Notes: a model not told the origin generated them from the sequence alone. A DNA stretch of 64,000 nucleotides from Rapana venosa (GCA_028751875.1 CM054165.1:23191670-23255669); one strand, 5' to 3'; shown: positions 43,890 through 55,600, counted from the first letter of the stretch. Program-made: numbers and translations.

Positions 43890-44240
43890 GGCTGAGAGCA
43901 GTGTCAGTTACAGGTGTCGGCTAATTGCCAAGGCCTACACTAAAACGTTGTTATGTTATAACATGTTGTGTTGAGATTGATTGCCTTCAGCCATGACAAG
44001 CTCTTAACATAACAACCTGCACTCTCTTTTAAAGGAGAGGAAAAAAAATCCTCTAAAGTCGGAGTATGGCTGCCTAGTATATGGCAAGGTCATGCACAGT
44101 TATAATACACACAAACTTCTCAATCAGTGTGCAGTTTCAATCTCGCAGTGATTTCTAGGTGTGATGGTGAGTGAGTCAGAGCGCACATTCTTGGGTGACC
44201 CCCAGAGTGTTAAGCTGGGGAACGCACAACAACAACAACA
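43890..44240 (+). repeat. Dispersed repeat R3
   Basis: Near-collinear with 35640-35982 over about 340 bp, in the same orientation, ending GTGACCCCCAGAGTGTTAAG and an ACAAC repeat. Confidence 0.9.
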
Positions 44241-44410
44241 TGTTGGAGTATGCAGTAGCTCTTGGTGTCAGTTATGCTCTGAAATCGCTTGTTGACCAAA
44301 GGTCATTGCTGAGAAGGGACGTAGCTCTGTTGGCGATGATTGTGTTGGGAATGAGGTAGATAGGGTTGATGAAGGGGGGGGGGGCTTCAGGGGGGGGGGG
44401 GGGGGGGAAT

Positions 44411-44873
44411 GTGACACTCCACCACGAAATGAGTCGCACTGCGCCAGAGTTCAGTTTGTGCATGTTATTAATCTGCAATAAAAGGGCTATGCAATAAAAT
44501 AAAAAAAAATTTAAATTTAAAGAAAGACAGAAAAAAAAGATGAAAATCGGAAAAAAAAGATGAAAATCGGACGATTCTATAAAAAGTTATTGCAAATTGA
44601 AATTGTACACTGCAGGACGTGACTAAATGAGAAATTGACAAGTTCAGCATCATAATAAGTGGCCAGAATGAGGGCTTGGGTTGTTGTTTTTCAGAACACG
44701 TTTAAAAGCAAAAAGAAACAAAATCACGCCTTGATATTTCATTCCAAGGTAGAATAAGGGCGATAGTTTTAAAATCAATCAAAATCTGAAAATCGACAAC
44801 CTGACCCCCTTACCTGCTCCTAGTGGAAAAGTGGGTCTGGTGCTAAGTGACTCATTTCATGGTGGAGTGTCAC
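44411..44873 (+). mobile_element. 463-bp MITE with about 25-bp terminal inverted repeats
   Basis: Left end GTGACACTCCACCACGAAAT and right end ATTTCATGGTGGAGTGTCAC are inverted matches with one mismatch in the first 20 bases, extending into GAGTC/GACTC. AAT flanks both ends, a possible 3-bp target duplication. The interior is AT-rich and has no transposase frame. A second copy starts at 63853. Confidence 0.85.
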
Positions 44874-44880
44874 AATTGGT

Positions 44881-45230
44881 GATTGGACAAAAGATGATGA
44901 TGAGGGAGTGAGGAATGTGAGGTTGCATCTGGAAACCCACCCCTAGTTAAAAGATAAGGATAAATCCTCGTCTCGGTGGGGACAGAGGTGCCTGCTGATA
45001 TTTTTGGACCTCTCCACTTGCACCCATGAACACTGTAGTGGTTGTAGTCTTGGGTGAGTTTGTTGCTGATAGAGATCTTCAGTTTAACGTCTATTCACAT
45101 TTAGTGATTTTAGACGGTTGTTGCTGATAGTGTGTACTATGAGGTGTGTGACAATGGAAGTTGGGCACAACTGTTGAGATCAATATGTAATTTATTTTTC
45201 TTTTTTCTTTTTAAGCTGACTGTAGTATTG
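44881..45230. other. No gene seen
   Basis: Unique-looking sequence. No frame or repeat assigned. Confidence 0.5.
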
Positions 45231-45231
45231 A

Positions 45232-46322
45232 TTGTTTAACATAAGTGTTGAGATTAGAGAGTTTAACATAAGTGTTGAGGTTAGATAGTCTAACATAAGT
45301 GTTGAGATTAGCGATTGTTCCTCTTTTTTTAATGTTGATTATACTGTGCTGTGATGTGACATTGAAAGTTGGGCTCACAACTGTTAAGATCAAAATGTAA
45401 TTTATCTTTTCTTTTGTATTTTTAAGCTGACTGTAGAATTGATACTTTAACATAAGTGTTGAGATTAGATAGTTTAATATAAGTGTTGAGATTAGATAGT
45501 TTAACATATAAGTGTTGAGATTAGATAGTTTAAAATATAAGTGTTGAGATTAGATAGTTTAACATATTAGTGTTGAGATTAGGTAGTTTAACATAAGTGT
45601 TGAGATTAGATAGTCTAACATATTAATGTTGAGATTTGATAGTTTAACATAAGTGTTGAGATTAGATAGTTTAACATATAAGTGTTGAGATTAGATAGTT
45701 TAAAATATAAGTGTTGAGATTAGATAGTTTAACATAAGTGTTGAGATTAGATAATCTAACATAAGTGTTGAGATTAGATAGTCTAACATAAGTGTTGAGA
45801 TTAGAAAGTTTAACATATTAGTGTTGAGATTTGATGGTCTAACATAAGTGTTGAGATTAGATAGTCTAACTTAAGTGTTGAGATTAGATAGTTTAACATA
45901 TTAGTGTTGAGATTAGATTGTTTAACATATTAGTGTTGAGATTAGATGTTTAACATGAGTGTTGAGATTAGACAGTTTAACATATTAGTGTTGAGATTAG
46001 ATGTTTAACATGAGTGTTGAGATTAGATAGTTTAATATAAGTGTTGAGATTAGATAGTTTAACATGAGTGTTGAGATTAGATAGTTTAACATATAAGTGT
46101 TGAGATTAGATAGTTTAACATAAGTGTTGAGATTAGATAGTTTAACATGAGTGTTGAGATTAGATAGTTTAACATATGTGTTGAGATTAGATAGTTTAAC
46201 ATAAGTGTTGAGATTAGGTAGTTTAACATAAGTGTTGAGATTAGATAGTTTAACATGAGTGTTGAGATTAGATAGTTTAACATAAGTGTTGAGATTAGAA
46301 AGTTTAACATATAAGTGTTGAG
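45232..46322 (+). repeat. 26-bp minisatellite, about 38 copies, interrupted
   Basis: Unit TAACATAAGTGTTGAGATTA + GATAGT. A non-repeat block (45315-45450) lies between two arrays. Its flank GCGATTGTTCCTCTTTTTTT recurs at 46326, so the whole array plus flank seems to have duplicated. Confidence 0.95.
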
Positions 46323-46725
46323 ATTAGCGATTGTTCCTCTTTTTTTTAATGTTGATTATACTGTGTGACATTGAAAGTTGGACACACAAGTGTTGAGATC
46401 AATAATTCTTCTTTTTTTTTAAGATTACGCTGTGCTGTAATATTGATAGTTCAATAGGTATCAAGATTAGTGATTGTTCCTTTTTTTAAAGTTGACTGTA
46501 CTCAGCTGTGATGTGACACTGAAAGTTGGACTCAAAAGTGTTGAGGTCAATGGTTGATTTTTTTTTGATTTTTTTATTGACTGTGCTGTAAAATTCAAAG
46601 CTGGACACAAATGTTGAGATAAGTTATTGTTCCTTTTGATTTGATTTGATTTTTATTTTTTACATGAGCTGTGCTGTGCTGAGAAATGGTTCTTTGATAC
46701 TCAGCTGACAAAAGAGCTTTTTTAA
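46323..46725 (+). repeat. Diverged larger tandem units with GATTGTTCC...GCTGTG blocks
   Basis: Blocks of T-run, CTGTGCTGTGA and GGACACAAGTGTTGAGAT recur about every 90-110 bp, continuing to 47100. They are related to the 26-bp array and the 68-bp array. Confidence 0.6.
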
Positions 46726-46862
46726 AGAATAGGTCATTGTGTGCCGGTGGGAACAGATGACAAAATCTACAAAACTGCATACACACAGGGACTGGATGTA
46801 CAAAAAAAAGCCCATGAATGCTTATTCCATCATCCTCTATATAAAAGAATAGATAAATAAAT
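46726..46862 (+). mobile_element. SINE-A tail fragment
   Basis: GTGTGCCGGTGGGAACAGAT to TATATAAAAGAATAGATAAA: the end of the core plus tail 1, inserted in the diverged tandem block. Confidence 0.85.
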
Positions 46863-47119
46863 TGTTCCTTTTTTTTTTTAGTTGACTATGCTGAACTATG
46901 CTGTGGTATTGTTATTGAACACAAGTGAATTGTGCAGTATAAATTGCTGTTGGACAAAAATGATTGACAAAAGTGATTGGGGGTTTTTGTTTGTTGTTGT
47001 AGATTGACTATGCTGTGCTGTGAAACTTGTTGCTGGAAAAAAACTATGCCTTTTTTTTTTCAAATAAAAAAAATGGTTGTGCTTTGAAACTATTTTCTGG
47101 ACAGAAATGATTGACAAAA

Positions 47120-47375
47120 GTGATTGTTCCTCTTTTCATGTGCACTGTGCTGTGAAACTGATCGCTGGACAGAAATGATTGTCAAAAATGATTGTTCCTC
47201 TTTTCATGTGCACTGTGCTGTGAAACTGATCGCTGGACAGAAATGATTGTCAAAAATGATTGTTCCTCTTTTCATGTGCACTGTGCTGTGAAACTGATCG
47301 CTGGACAGAAATGATTGTCAAAAATGATTGTTCCTCTTTTCATGTGCACTGTGCTGTGAAAGTAACTAATGGACA
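47120..47375 (+). repeat. 68-bp tandem repeat, about 3.5 copies
   Basis: CATGTGCACTGTGCTGTGAA starts at 47137, 47205, 47273 and 47341. Units are almost identical. Confidence 0.95.
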
Positions 47376-47634
47376 GAAACGATTGAGATAGAAGCACAGT
47401 GTTTGGTTCTCACTGTGAAGCTGAACACCCTGTGCCCAGTGTTGTACCATGAAGACGTCTGTGGGAACTTTGGTCTTGCAGATGAACAGTTTGGCAAAGG
47501 AGGATGGTCTGTGTAAGGCTTCATGATGACTTAGTAAGTAGGTGAGGCAGTGCCTATCTTTTACTTGCACTGATACATGCATGCACACCAGTGTGAGCAT
47601 AATGTCCACACATACCTATGCGCATACACACACA

Positions 47635-47637
<3 letters not shown>

Positions 47638-47697
<60 letters not shown>
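47638..47697. repeat. (CT)n microsatellite
   Basis: About 30 CT units. Confidence 0.97.
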
Positions 47698-47700
<3 letters not shown>

Positions 47701-48612
47701 AAAATCAACAACTTATTTGTGACTGGTCATCAAGCATAGATTTTATTTTACCATATACCGTATGTTACATTCATAGATTTTATATCGGTGTAAATCTCGT
47801 CTATCATGACTAACATATATTATACAAAAAAGACGGTGGAAAAAATATATGTAAATAGCTTAATAGTTTGTGTGACTGTATGGTCCATTTTATACACTAA
47901 CCACCCATAGTCCAAAGTATTTATATTACTGTTGTGCTGAACGCATTTAAGAGTCATTTTGTCTGATATTGTTTTGGTACAAAGATCTTGAAATAATGAC
48001 CAATCATGACTGATCGAATGAAATTTCCATGATTTTTGGAACACCGGTGACTTATTTTTTGGTAAAGATAGTAGAATAGTTATATGTTGTGATTGATCGG
48101 TTGTTTGTAACTTTGTGTTGGTTTTGAAGAGTATACTGACAAAGCTCTAGAGATCTGGTGTCTTTTTCCTTCTTCAGAAAATGGCTTTGTTGTTTTCATA
48201 TTTTGCCTGCCTCCATTTCCTGCCTTACTGAAGACAGTGCTAAAGCAGATGTCATCGTGTGTGGCTCTGTGGTGAACCTGAAGGGCACCATTTCACAGCT
48301 TTTACCTTTACACACACGCCCAGTATGTGCACAGTAGTTCATAGTACCAGGTGTTCCGAGTTATGTGGAAAGTGTTCAATGTTTCTCGGCCGTTCATTTT
48401 TGTCTGGTAATGTGGCATTAATTATGTACTGTATGCTATGTACTTCACTGCTTGGGAGGAGCAAGAACACACGCATGTATTGTGGATGCCTACATTGTAG
48501 CTCAGTTTGGAGCAAGTCTGTCGACCATCGCATCCCCCCTTCCCCCAACCACCGTCAAGGTCATAGGACTGACAAAGATATTGAGGAGGAAGGGGGTGAT
48601 TTTGATGTGTGT
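47698..48612. other. No gene seen
   Basis: AT-rich unique-looking sequence. Frames in 48259-48667 have no splice context or motif. Confidence 0.5.
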
Positions 48613-48614
48613 AC

Positions 48615-48848
48615 TTAATCCACGAGTGTGGTTACCAAGTGGATGGGCGACCGTTTGCAAGCACTGACTTCATCAGTTCACCCAGCTGTAAATGGATACC
48701 TGCCTCTTTAGGGTCAGGGAAAGGCAAAGCAGCGAGGGAGAGGAGATGGGCGCCGCCCTCAATATGCTGGCCCCTAGAGAAGTTGAGGTCTCTGACGCCT
48801 CACTCCCCTATGACCACGTAGGTTATGGGACACCTTTACCTTTTACTT
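48615..48848 (+). mobile_element. SINE-5S, head-truncated
   Basis: Starts within the 5S-like segment (GTGTGGTTACCAAGTGGATG) and is complete to GGACACCTTTACCTTTTAC. Confidence 0.88.
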
Positions 48849-48957
48849 TATGCACTTTCCTGCTTGGGAGCAAGCAGAGGGAATAACATTGACAATCGTG
48901 TTGTTTGATACCTACGTTGTGTCCTACCCTGGGGAAGACCAACTCATCCTTCTTAGG

Positions 48958-49335
48958 AAGGAAGGTGGCAGGATGGTTAAGACGTTTGCCTGCCAACAAG
49001 TAAACCGTGAGGTTCTGGGTTCGATTCCCAGCCTCGCCCTTTCTTCCCAGTTTGACCCAAAAAATCGAACTGAATGTCAATGTCCTTCGGATGAGACTAT
49101 GCGCACACGTTAAATCCTGTTCCGCTTTTTGAAAGAGTAGGCCACTGTGTGCCGGTGGGAACAGATGACAAGATTTACAGAACCGCATACACATGGGAAC
49201 TGGATGTAAAAAGCACATGAGTGCTTATTCCATTATCCTCGATATATAAAAAAAATTTCATTTGAGCGCTTTGATTTGTTGCTTTACAAGATTCAGCGCT
49301 ATATAAATTCCATACATTATTATTATTATTATGAT
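48958..49335 (+). mobile_element. SINE-D: head D + shared core + tail 1 + tail-65
   Basis: Head GGTGGCAGGATGGTTAAGAC with B box GGTTCGATTCC (49019-49029), then ATGTCCTTCGGATGAGACTA. The core has a deletion into GCGCACACGTTAAATCCTG, followed by tail 1 to CTCGATATATAAAA and a tail-65 module (GCGCTTTGATTTGTTGCTTT) ending in (ATT)n. Confidence 0.85.
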
Positions 49336-50090
49336 GTCCCCTAATGTTAGACTGTTCATCAAGGTCAATAGACTGATGGGGAGGAGGGGGAGGAGGAGGA
49401 GGGAGTTGTGTTATTATGCACTCTTCCTTTCTGTTCACTGCTGTGTTATGTCTGGGTTGTTGTTTTTCTTTTTTCAAATCCTTTTTATAGACTGGTTTAT
49501 TTATTTCCACACCCCTTCACTTGAAGGAAATTTGTGATGGCCGATGCATGTTTGACTGGGTTGTTGTTGTTGTTGTTGTTATTGAACATGTTTTTTCTGC
49601 CTTTTCCAGCCTGTGGGTGTGGCCATATTATGTCATGTTTCTGCTTCTGTTGTTTATGGGGCAGGTGAGGAAGCTAGAAGGTTTGTGTACATGTAAATTA
49701 CATCAGGTAAATGATGTGTATTTTGTCATATATTTTTTATCAATAGTCGCCCTCCTATACTGTTGCTGTGTTATCAAACAACTTTTACTGTTTTATTACC
49801 CTCCTTGTGTGCAGTAAGGGTTGGTTTTTGTACCCATATCCATTTTTTTTAATTTTAAATCTTTATCCATTTTTTACCCATATCCATTGTTTTTACCTTT
49901 ATCCTTTTTTTAACTGTTATCTTTTTTTTTTTACCTTTATCCTTTTTTTAACTGTTATCCTTTTTTAACCGTTATCTTTTTTCCATAGATTTTTTATGTA
50001 TATACAATGATATAGGCAAACCTTGAACAGGGAAATTATACAGTACACGTGGTGACTTATAGGTGAAGTTTACAGCCCAAGACAAAGTCC
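49336..50090. other. No gene seen; T-rich repeats near 49840-49985
   Basis: TTTTACCTTTATCCTTTTTT-type units repeat irregularly. No supported frame. Confidence 0.5.
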
Positions 50091-50094
50091 CTGT

Positions 50095-50352
50095 GGCTGA
50101 GGTCATAGAGGAGCGAGGCATCAGAGACCTCAGCTTCTCAAGGGGCCAGCATATTGAGGGCGGTGCCCATCTCCTCTCCCTCGCTTCTTTACCTTCCCTG
50201 ACCCTAAAGAGGCAGGTACCCATTTACAGCTTGGGGGGACTACTGAAGCCAAGGCGCGCAAACGGTCACCCATCCAACTGGTAACCAAACGTGATGCTGC
50301 TTCACCTTGGCTGGGGGAAAGCGAGTGCTCCGACCACTGAGCTGTCCCGTGT
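50095..50352 (-). mobile_element. SINE-5S, tail-truncated
   Basis: From GAGGTCATAGAGGAGCGAGG to the reversed head TGAGCTGTCCCGT. Confidence 0.88.
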
Positions 50353-50537
50353 ACAGGGAGGGTTGTTGTTGTTGTCTTCAATTTAACGTCTGTTCACTCT
50401 AAGTGATAACAGACGATACAGGGAGGGTGTTTCCTCTGCAGTGCTGACACACCAGCTCAGGCGGGCCTATCCAAGGGTGACAGGATTCTGCCACAAGCTG
50501 CACAGCTCACGGAGGAGAGTTTTCCTCATTCCTCGGC

Positions 50538-50842
50538 TATAGGGGACAGGAAAGCTCAGTGGACAGAGCACTCGCTTTCCCCAAGCTGAGGTTAAACAGC
50601 GTGGAGCGTGGCTACCAACTGGATGGGTGACAATTTGCTCGCCTTGACTTCAGTACAGTCCCCCAGTTCACCCAGCTGTAAATGGGTACCTGTCCTCTTT
50701 AAGGTCAGGGAAGGTAAAAGCAGCGAGGGAGAGGAGATGGGCGCCGCCCTCAATATGCTGATCCCCTAGAGAAGCTGAGGTCTCTGATGCTTCGCTCCCC
50801 TACAACCACATAGGTTATGGGAACACACCTTTACTTTTCAGA
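50538..50842 (+). mobile_element. SINE-5S, full length
   Basis: Head GGGGACAGGAAAGCTCAGTG, 5S-like GGTTAAACAGCGTGGAGCGT, body and tail to GGGAACACACCTTTACTTTT. Confidence 0.9.
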
Positions 50843-50861
50843 TAGAGATCCAGAGTACACC

Positions 50862-51008
50862 AAACGTTGAGATTTTTGCATATGCGACGCGACCTCTTTT
50901 CCCACCCACCATGAAGGTAGCCGCATTCCAACTTCGGGGATGCTGTCTGAACACATCACCAGTATGGATACGTTTTTAACATTTTGTCATCCGTTCCTGC
51001 TGGAGGTG
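50862..51008 (-). mobile_element. Tail-2 module with a short SINE core remnant
   Basis: In reverse: AGGAACGGATGACAAAATG (core end, 50980-51000) then GAAGTTGGAATGCGGCTACC and GCATATGCAAAAATCTCAAC. The core-to-tail-2 junction matches that at 28140. Confidence 0.7.
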
Positions 51009-51065
51009 GGCTGACGGTGAAGAAAGGGATGAAGCATGTACCACTGTATACCTCTCAAATGGAGA

Positions 51066-51195
51066 GTAATCCCTGAAGTCAGAATGCAGCTACCCAAATG
51101 GTTGGGGAGGGAACGGTCACATACACAAAATTAAAATCTCACCATTGTTGAACCTCGGAGCTCTAGCCAAGAGGGAAAAAAAGGAAAAACAGTAA
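51066..51195 (+). repeat. Tail-2 module
   Basis: ATCCCTGAAGTCAGAATGCA, AACGGTCACATACACAAAAT, CTCGGAGCTCTAGCCAAGAG. It forms an inverted pair with 50862-51008. Confidence 0.75.
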
Positions 51196-51255
51196 GTTCT
51201 GATACCTCAGACATCAATCCATGATGCTCAATCGTGTGCCAAAGTCACTGCTGAA

Positions 51256-51290
<35 letters not shown>

Positions 51291-52005
51291 CTCTTTTTTA
51301 GTCAGTCCCCACCCACCCCTCACCCCCTGCTTTCTGTTTACTTGCCATGAAAACTACACCAAAAAAAAGAGTGCGTTATAAACAGAGATTTTACAATGAA
51401 GCAGCCACTACAGAGATTTGCTGAACTGGTCACCGAATGATACTTCATGACAGAATGAAGAGATGGTACCGTGCTGAGGGCACTAGTTCAGCACTCTAGG
51501 TGACTGGAGTTGACATTACGTCTTCACTGCAACAGGCAGCTCCATTCTCCCTGTGCCCAAACCATTAAGTAATCATGGATTTTGATTGATTTTTGACTCG
51601 TTTATTGTTATTATTATTATTTAAAACCCTTCTTAACCAGTATTGTCAGCGCACACAATCATGTTTCCACCTTTGAAAGCAGCCGTGCCGGCTACCATCT
51701 GTTGAATTCCCTCAGTTGTACATGGCGCGGTTACGCAAGACCAAAGTTTGGAAATTCTGTCTGTGTTCATGCCTAGCCTTGTGTAATGTCAGTCACAACT
51801 GTCTGGTCAATGCTTGGTAGTTGTTTATAGCCTGTGTGTTACTTTTTTTATTTTTGGATACCTACTTTGCTGCCCTCCCTAGAGAAGACCGGCACATCCC
51901 TCATGTCCCCCAAGGACCATTGGTAGGATTCATTGTCGAGCATCTGTAGCCGTTTACCTGGAGTCATTGGTTTCTTTGTGGCCCAGGCCAGAATGTTTTG
52001 AGTTG
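51196..52005. other. No gene seen; short (TA)n at 51261-51285
   Basis: Unique-looking sequence. No supported frame. Confidence 0.5.
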
Positions 52006-52009
52006 TAAG

Positions 52010-52460
52010 TGTGTTGTGTTATGCTTCCACATATTATGTTGTGAGGTTGTTGTCATCTTCAGCTGTGATATGCTCCTAGCATAACAGCCTGTGTACTTCG
52101 TCAAAGGAGAAAAAAATACTCCAAGGCGTGTGTCAGCGTTGTTATGCTTCCACATGTTACGTTGAGGTTGTCTTCATCTTTGACATGCTTGTAGCTTAAC
52201 AACCTTTTTTTATTACTTCATCAAAGGAGATATACAAAAGATATACTCCAAACTCTGCCTGCATGGTAAAGTACACGAAAAGAACTACAATTTCAGCCTT
52301 TCCATACAGTGTGTGCCTACAGTCTCAAAATCATTCCATGATATCGTTGTCGTCAAACACTCAGACAGCAGCTGTTGTTGTCATTGCGTGTTGTGAGACA
52401 GGGTGCCTGTTGTGGGTGGCCCCCAAGGGTGTTAAGCTGGGGAATGCCCAACAAGGGCCT
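52010..52460 (+). repeat. Diverged dispersed repeat R3 with internal duplication
   Basis: GTTATGCTTCCACAT...AGGTTGT and CTTCATCAAAGGAGA blocks occur twice (about 52015-52105 and 52140-52235). The end GGCCCCCAAGGGTGTTAAGC + TGGGGAATGC matches R3. Confidence 0.6.
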
Positions 52461-52734
52461 GTTTCCCAGGTCAGGGTCCTTGCCCTGTTCAGAAAGGTCT
52501 TATACCCACGATATTAAAAAATGTCAGCCTCCTCCACGGCAGTAACAATGGCGTTTCCTCTGACTAGGATATTGTGTCAGTACCTTCTGATAGATGATAA
52601 GTTTTGCTGTTCCTTCTTCTTCTTCTTTGTTGAACGCTCAGACAGCAACTACTGTTGTCTGTCACGTGAGCGAAAATGCGGCATTGCGCTGCAGTTAAAC
52701 GCCTGACAAGTCAGGCCCAGCACATCCGACTTCC

Positions 52735-52935
52735 ACACGGGAGAGAATTGTTCTCTTTTAAGTCTTTCTTTGAGAAAAAAAAGGCAGGGGAATGGACCAA
52801 GAAGGCAGAAAATATGACAAGAAGAACAGGAACAAGGCAGAAGCAAAGAGAGGGATAGAAAAGAGGGAATTCGTAGCACAGAACTTCCAGAAGGTGGGAA
52901 TGCTGTTTATACTGACAGGCTCCCAGCATCCGGGA
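52735..52935 (-). repeat. Dispersed repeat R5
   Basis: Reversed CAAAGAGAGGGATAGAAAAG, GGGAATTCGTAGCACAGAAC, TTCCAGAAGGTGGGAATGCT; partner of 39184-39400. Confidence 0.8.
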
Positions 52936-54140
52936 GGGGGGGGGTGGGGGTGTCAGTTTTGTTGTTTTACTTGTATCGTTTTCATTTTTGCCAATGGAAG
53001 AGCTTCTTAGAGCCTAGAGATCATCCTTTAGACCAAAAAATACATCCATATGGAGCACAACACAGTATCAAACTGTATATTTATATATATATATATATTT
53101 TAACCCATATAGTTCTTTACAGATCCTTTTGTCTTTGTTGAAATCAGCATCCTGTAATGGTATGTGTGTACAAATCCCTTTTTTTTTTTTCATTATTGTT
53201 GGAGAAATAACAGCATATTTCATCGATGAATGGGAACAGTTTTATCCTACACACCATTACTTTGTATTCTAGGTTGCGGTTTTGGGGGGGGTGGGGGGGG
53301 TGTTGGGTTTTTTTGTTTGTTGTTGGGGGGGGTCAGCTAAGTATGCCGTATTCTATTTATGATTGTTGAGTGATAAACTGTAGGCAAACTTATTTTTTAT
53401 ATAAGCTGATGGTAAAGTGGACATGAATGTTATGACACATTCACCTGTGTTTGATTAAAGCTGAACCAGACATCCAGGTGAGGCAAGTGTTCTGTCTTTA
53501 ATCAGTGATAAATTCAGTTTTTACCTCATTTTTCCATCAGAGAAAGTGTGATTGATGCACCGTATTATAAAATTTTAAGACTGTGAACTGAAAAATTACC
53601 AAAATTTAAATTTTTTTATGTGTAGATATTTTTCTTTTAAAAAAAGTATCAGGGGAAGATATTTTTGTCCTTTTTTTTTTCTTGGAATTTTGTGCATGTT
53701 GTTGATTTTTGTGTGTGTATGCATATCTCATATTACCATGAGTGCCCATGAACAATATGCACATTAGAGGAAGGTGGGGTTTTGGGTTTGTTTTGTTAAA
53801 CATTTATCATTCCTACCTTACATCAGATTTGGTCATTGGTGTTGCTAACCTAACCCTTTCTACTTTTTTCTTTTCTTAGCCTGTGATTTCAGTTTTCAAT
53901 ACTTCTCTGTTTAACTTTCCATTTTTGGATAATGGATGTCAGTAACAATGTTGTTAACATTTCAGCTGCAATTTTAGCACAAAGATTTTTTGGGGGGGGA
54001 GGGGGGGGGGGGGGTGGTTATACCTCATGCACACGTGTGATATTTTTGTTGGTTTTTTTTGTTTTTTTTAAACACTGAAAATGGAGGACAAGATTGGCTG
54101 TAAACGATATTGCAATAATTATTTCGAAACTTTGAAGATA
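52936..54140. other. No gene seen; homopolymer-rich
   Basis: Poly-G and poly-T runs (for example 53283-53300, 53998-54014) in AT-rich sequence. No supported frame. Confidence 0.5.
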
Positions 54141-54179
54141 AAGAAGACCCAGACTGGTGAAGTAACTTACACTACTTCA

Positions 54180-54510
54180 GAGCATGACTATGTCATCGTT
54201 CATGCTGCACTTGGCATCTTCACTTATAACCTGCCATTCAAGGCACAGTTAACTATGTCATTGTCATGCTGTACTTGGCATGTTCACTTATAACTTGCCA
54301 TTCAAGGCACAGTTAACTATGTCATCGTCATGCTGTACTTGGCATGTTCACTTATAACTTGCCATTCAAGGCACAGTTAACTATGTCATCGTCATGCTGT
54401 ACTTGGCATCTTCACTTATAAGCTGCCATTCAAGGCACAGTTAACTATGTCATCGTCATGCTGTACTTGGCATCTTCACTTATAAGCTGCCATTCAAGGC
54501 ACAGTTCGTC
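54180..54510 (+). repeat. 64-bp tandem repeat, about 5 copies
   Basis: GGCACAGTTAACTATGTCAT recurs at 54242, 54306, 54370 and 54434, with a last partial unit at 54498. Units differ at few positions. Confidence 0.95.
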
Positions 54511-54777
54511 AGACAATACAGATTACTGTTTGAAGTATGAAGTATATGTGTGTGTGTGCCATTGTTTCATGACATTTACTGGCTGTACTTGCATTCTGTG
54601 CCAATTACCCCTCTTGTCATTCAGTGCCAGGGCTTTATCACAGTTCTTGATTAAACCATTGACTCTGCTGGGGGCAACAAAACAGCAAAGTGAGAGGCTG
54701 TATGACCAGTGGCTTTCTTTCCCACTCATGGAGTTCCACTTTACAGCTTAGTCTTTAGTGATCGACTATGACTCTGA

Positions 54778-54985
54778 CTAGGAGGCTTGACTCGCACAGT
54801 CCTCACAGTCCCTGGGGGCTGGTTGGCCTTTGGAGAGCATCTCCAACGCTGACTGTCCTTATGCCCACTTAGTCGAGGGAGTCAGGGCGTACTGTGGGCA
54901 AGGCATCTCCACTATAATCAAATTTCTGCCCAATTTCCAAAACAGCAGCTGCTTCCTCTGCTGTTTTGGAGGTCATCTTCAAACA
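54778..54985 (-). repeat. Dispersed repeat R2
   Basis: Reversed partner of 27640-27850: CCTTTGGAGAGCATCTCCAA, CAAATTTCTGCCCAATTTCC, TTTTGGAGGTCATC. Confidence 0.85.
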
Positions 54986-55244
54986 CGATGGCCAAACATA
55001 GTTGGTGGTGTCTGTTTGAGCTTGCCTGAAAATTTTTTTTTTTTTTAAGAAGTAACAAAAATTAAAAGTAAAGCTAAAGTGATAAAGGGAGGAAACTGTC
55101 CATGTGCAGAAGTACACAATATGAAATGGTTTTATTCTTCCCCTTGTTCTTCCTGTGCTTGCTTTTGCGAGTGTGTGGAAATTTTCATAATTTGATTCAG
55201 TGTTGATTTTATTTCAAAGGCATTGGTGTAACCTAGTACTCCAC

Positions 55245-55548
55245 TAGGGTCAGGATAGCTCAGTGGTCAGAGCACTCACTTTCCCCCAGCCAAGGTTAAG
55301 CAGCATCAAGCGTGGTTACCAAGTCGATGGGTGGCCATTTGCGCGCCTTGGGTTCAGTACAGTTCCCCCAGTTCATCCAACTGTTAATGGGTACCTGCCT
55401 CTTTAGGGTCAGGGAAGGTAAAGCAGGGAAGGAGAGGAGATGGGCGCCACCCTCAATATGCTGGCCCCCTGAGAAGTTGAGGTCACTGATGCCTCACTCC
55501 CCTACGACCTTATAGGTTATGGGACACCTTTACCTTTACCTTAGTTCT
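55245..55548 (+). mobile_element. SINE-5S, full length
   Basis: Head GGATAGCTCAGTGGTCAGAG; 5S-like GGTTAAGCAGCATCAAGCGT and GTGGTTACCAAGTCGATGGG; tail GGACACCTTTACCTTTACCT. Confidence 0.93.
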
Positions 55549-55600
55549 CCACTTTTATCAGATGAATAGCACAGAAAAACGTGACAAGATCAGATCTGTG

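Noticed and set aside
48259..48667. 119-codon frame with several Cys residues
   Set aside because: No conserved motif, no repeat match and no splice context; its length is possible by chance.
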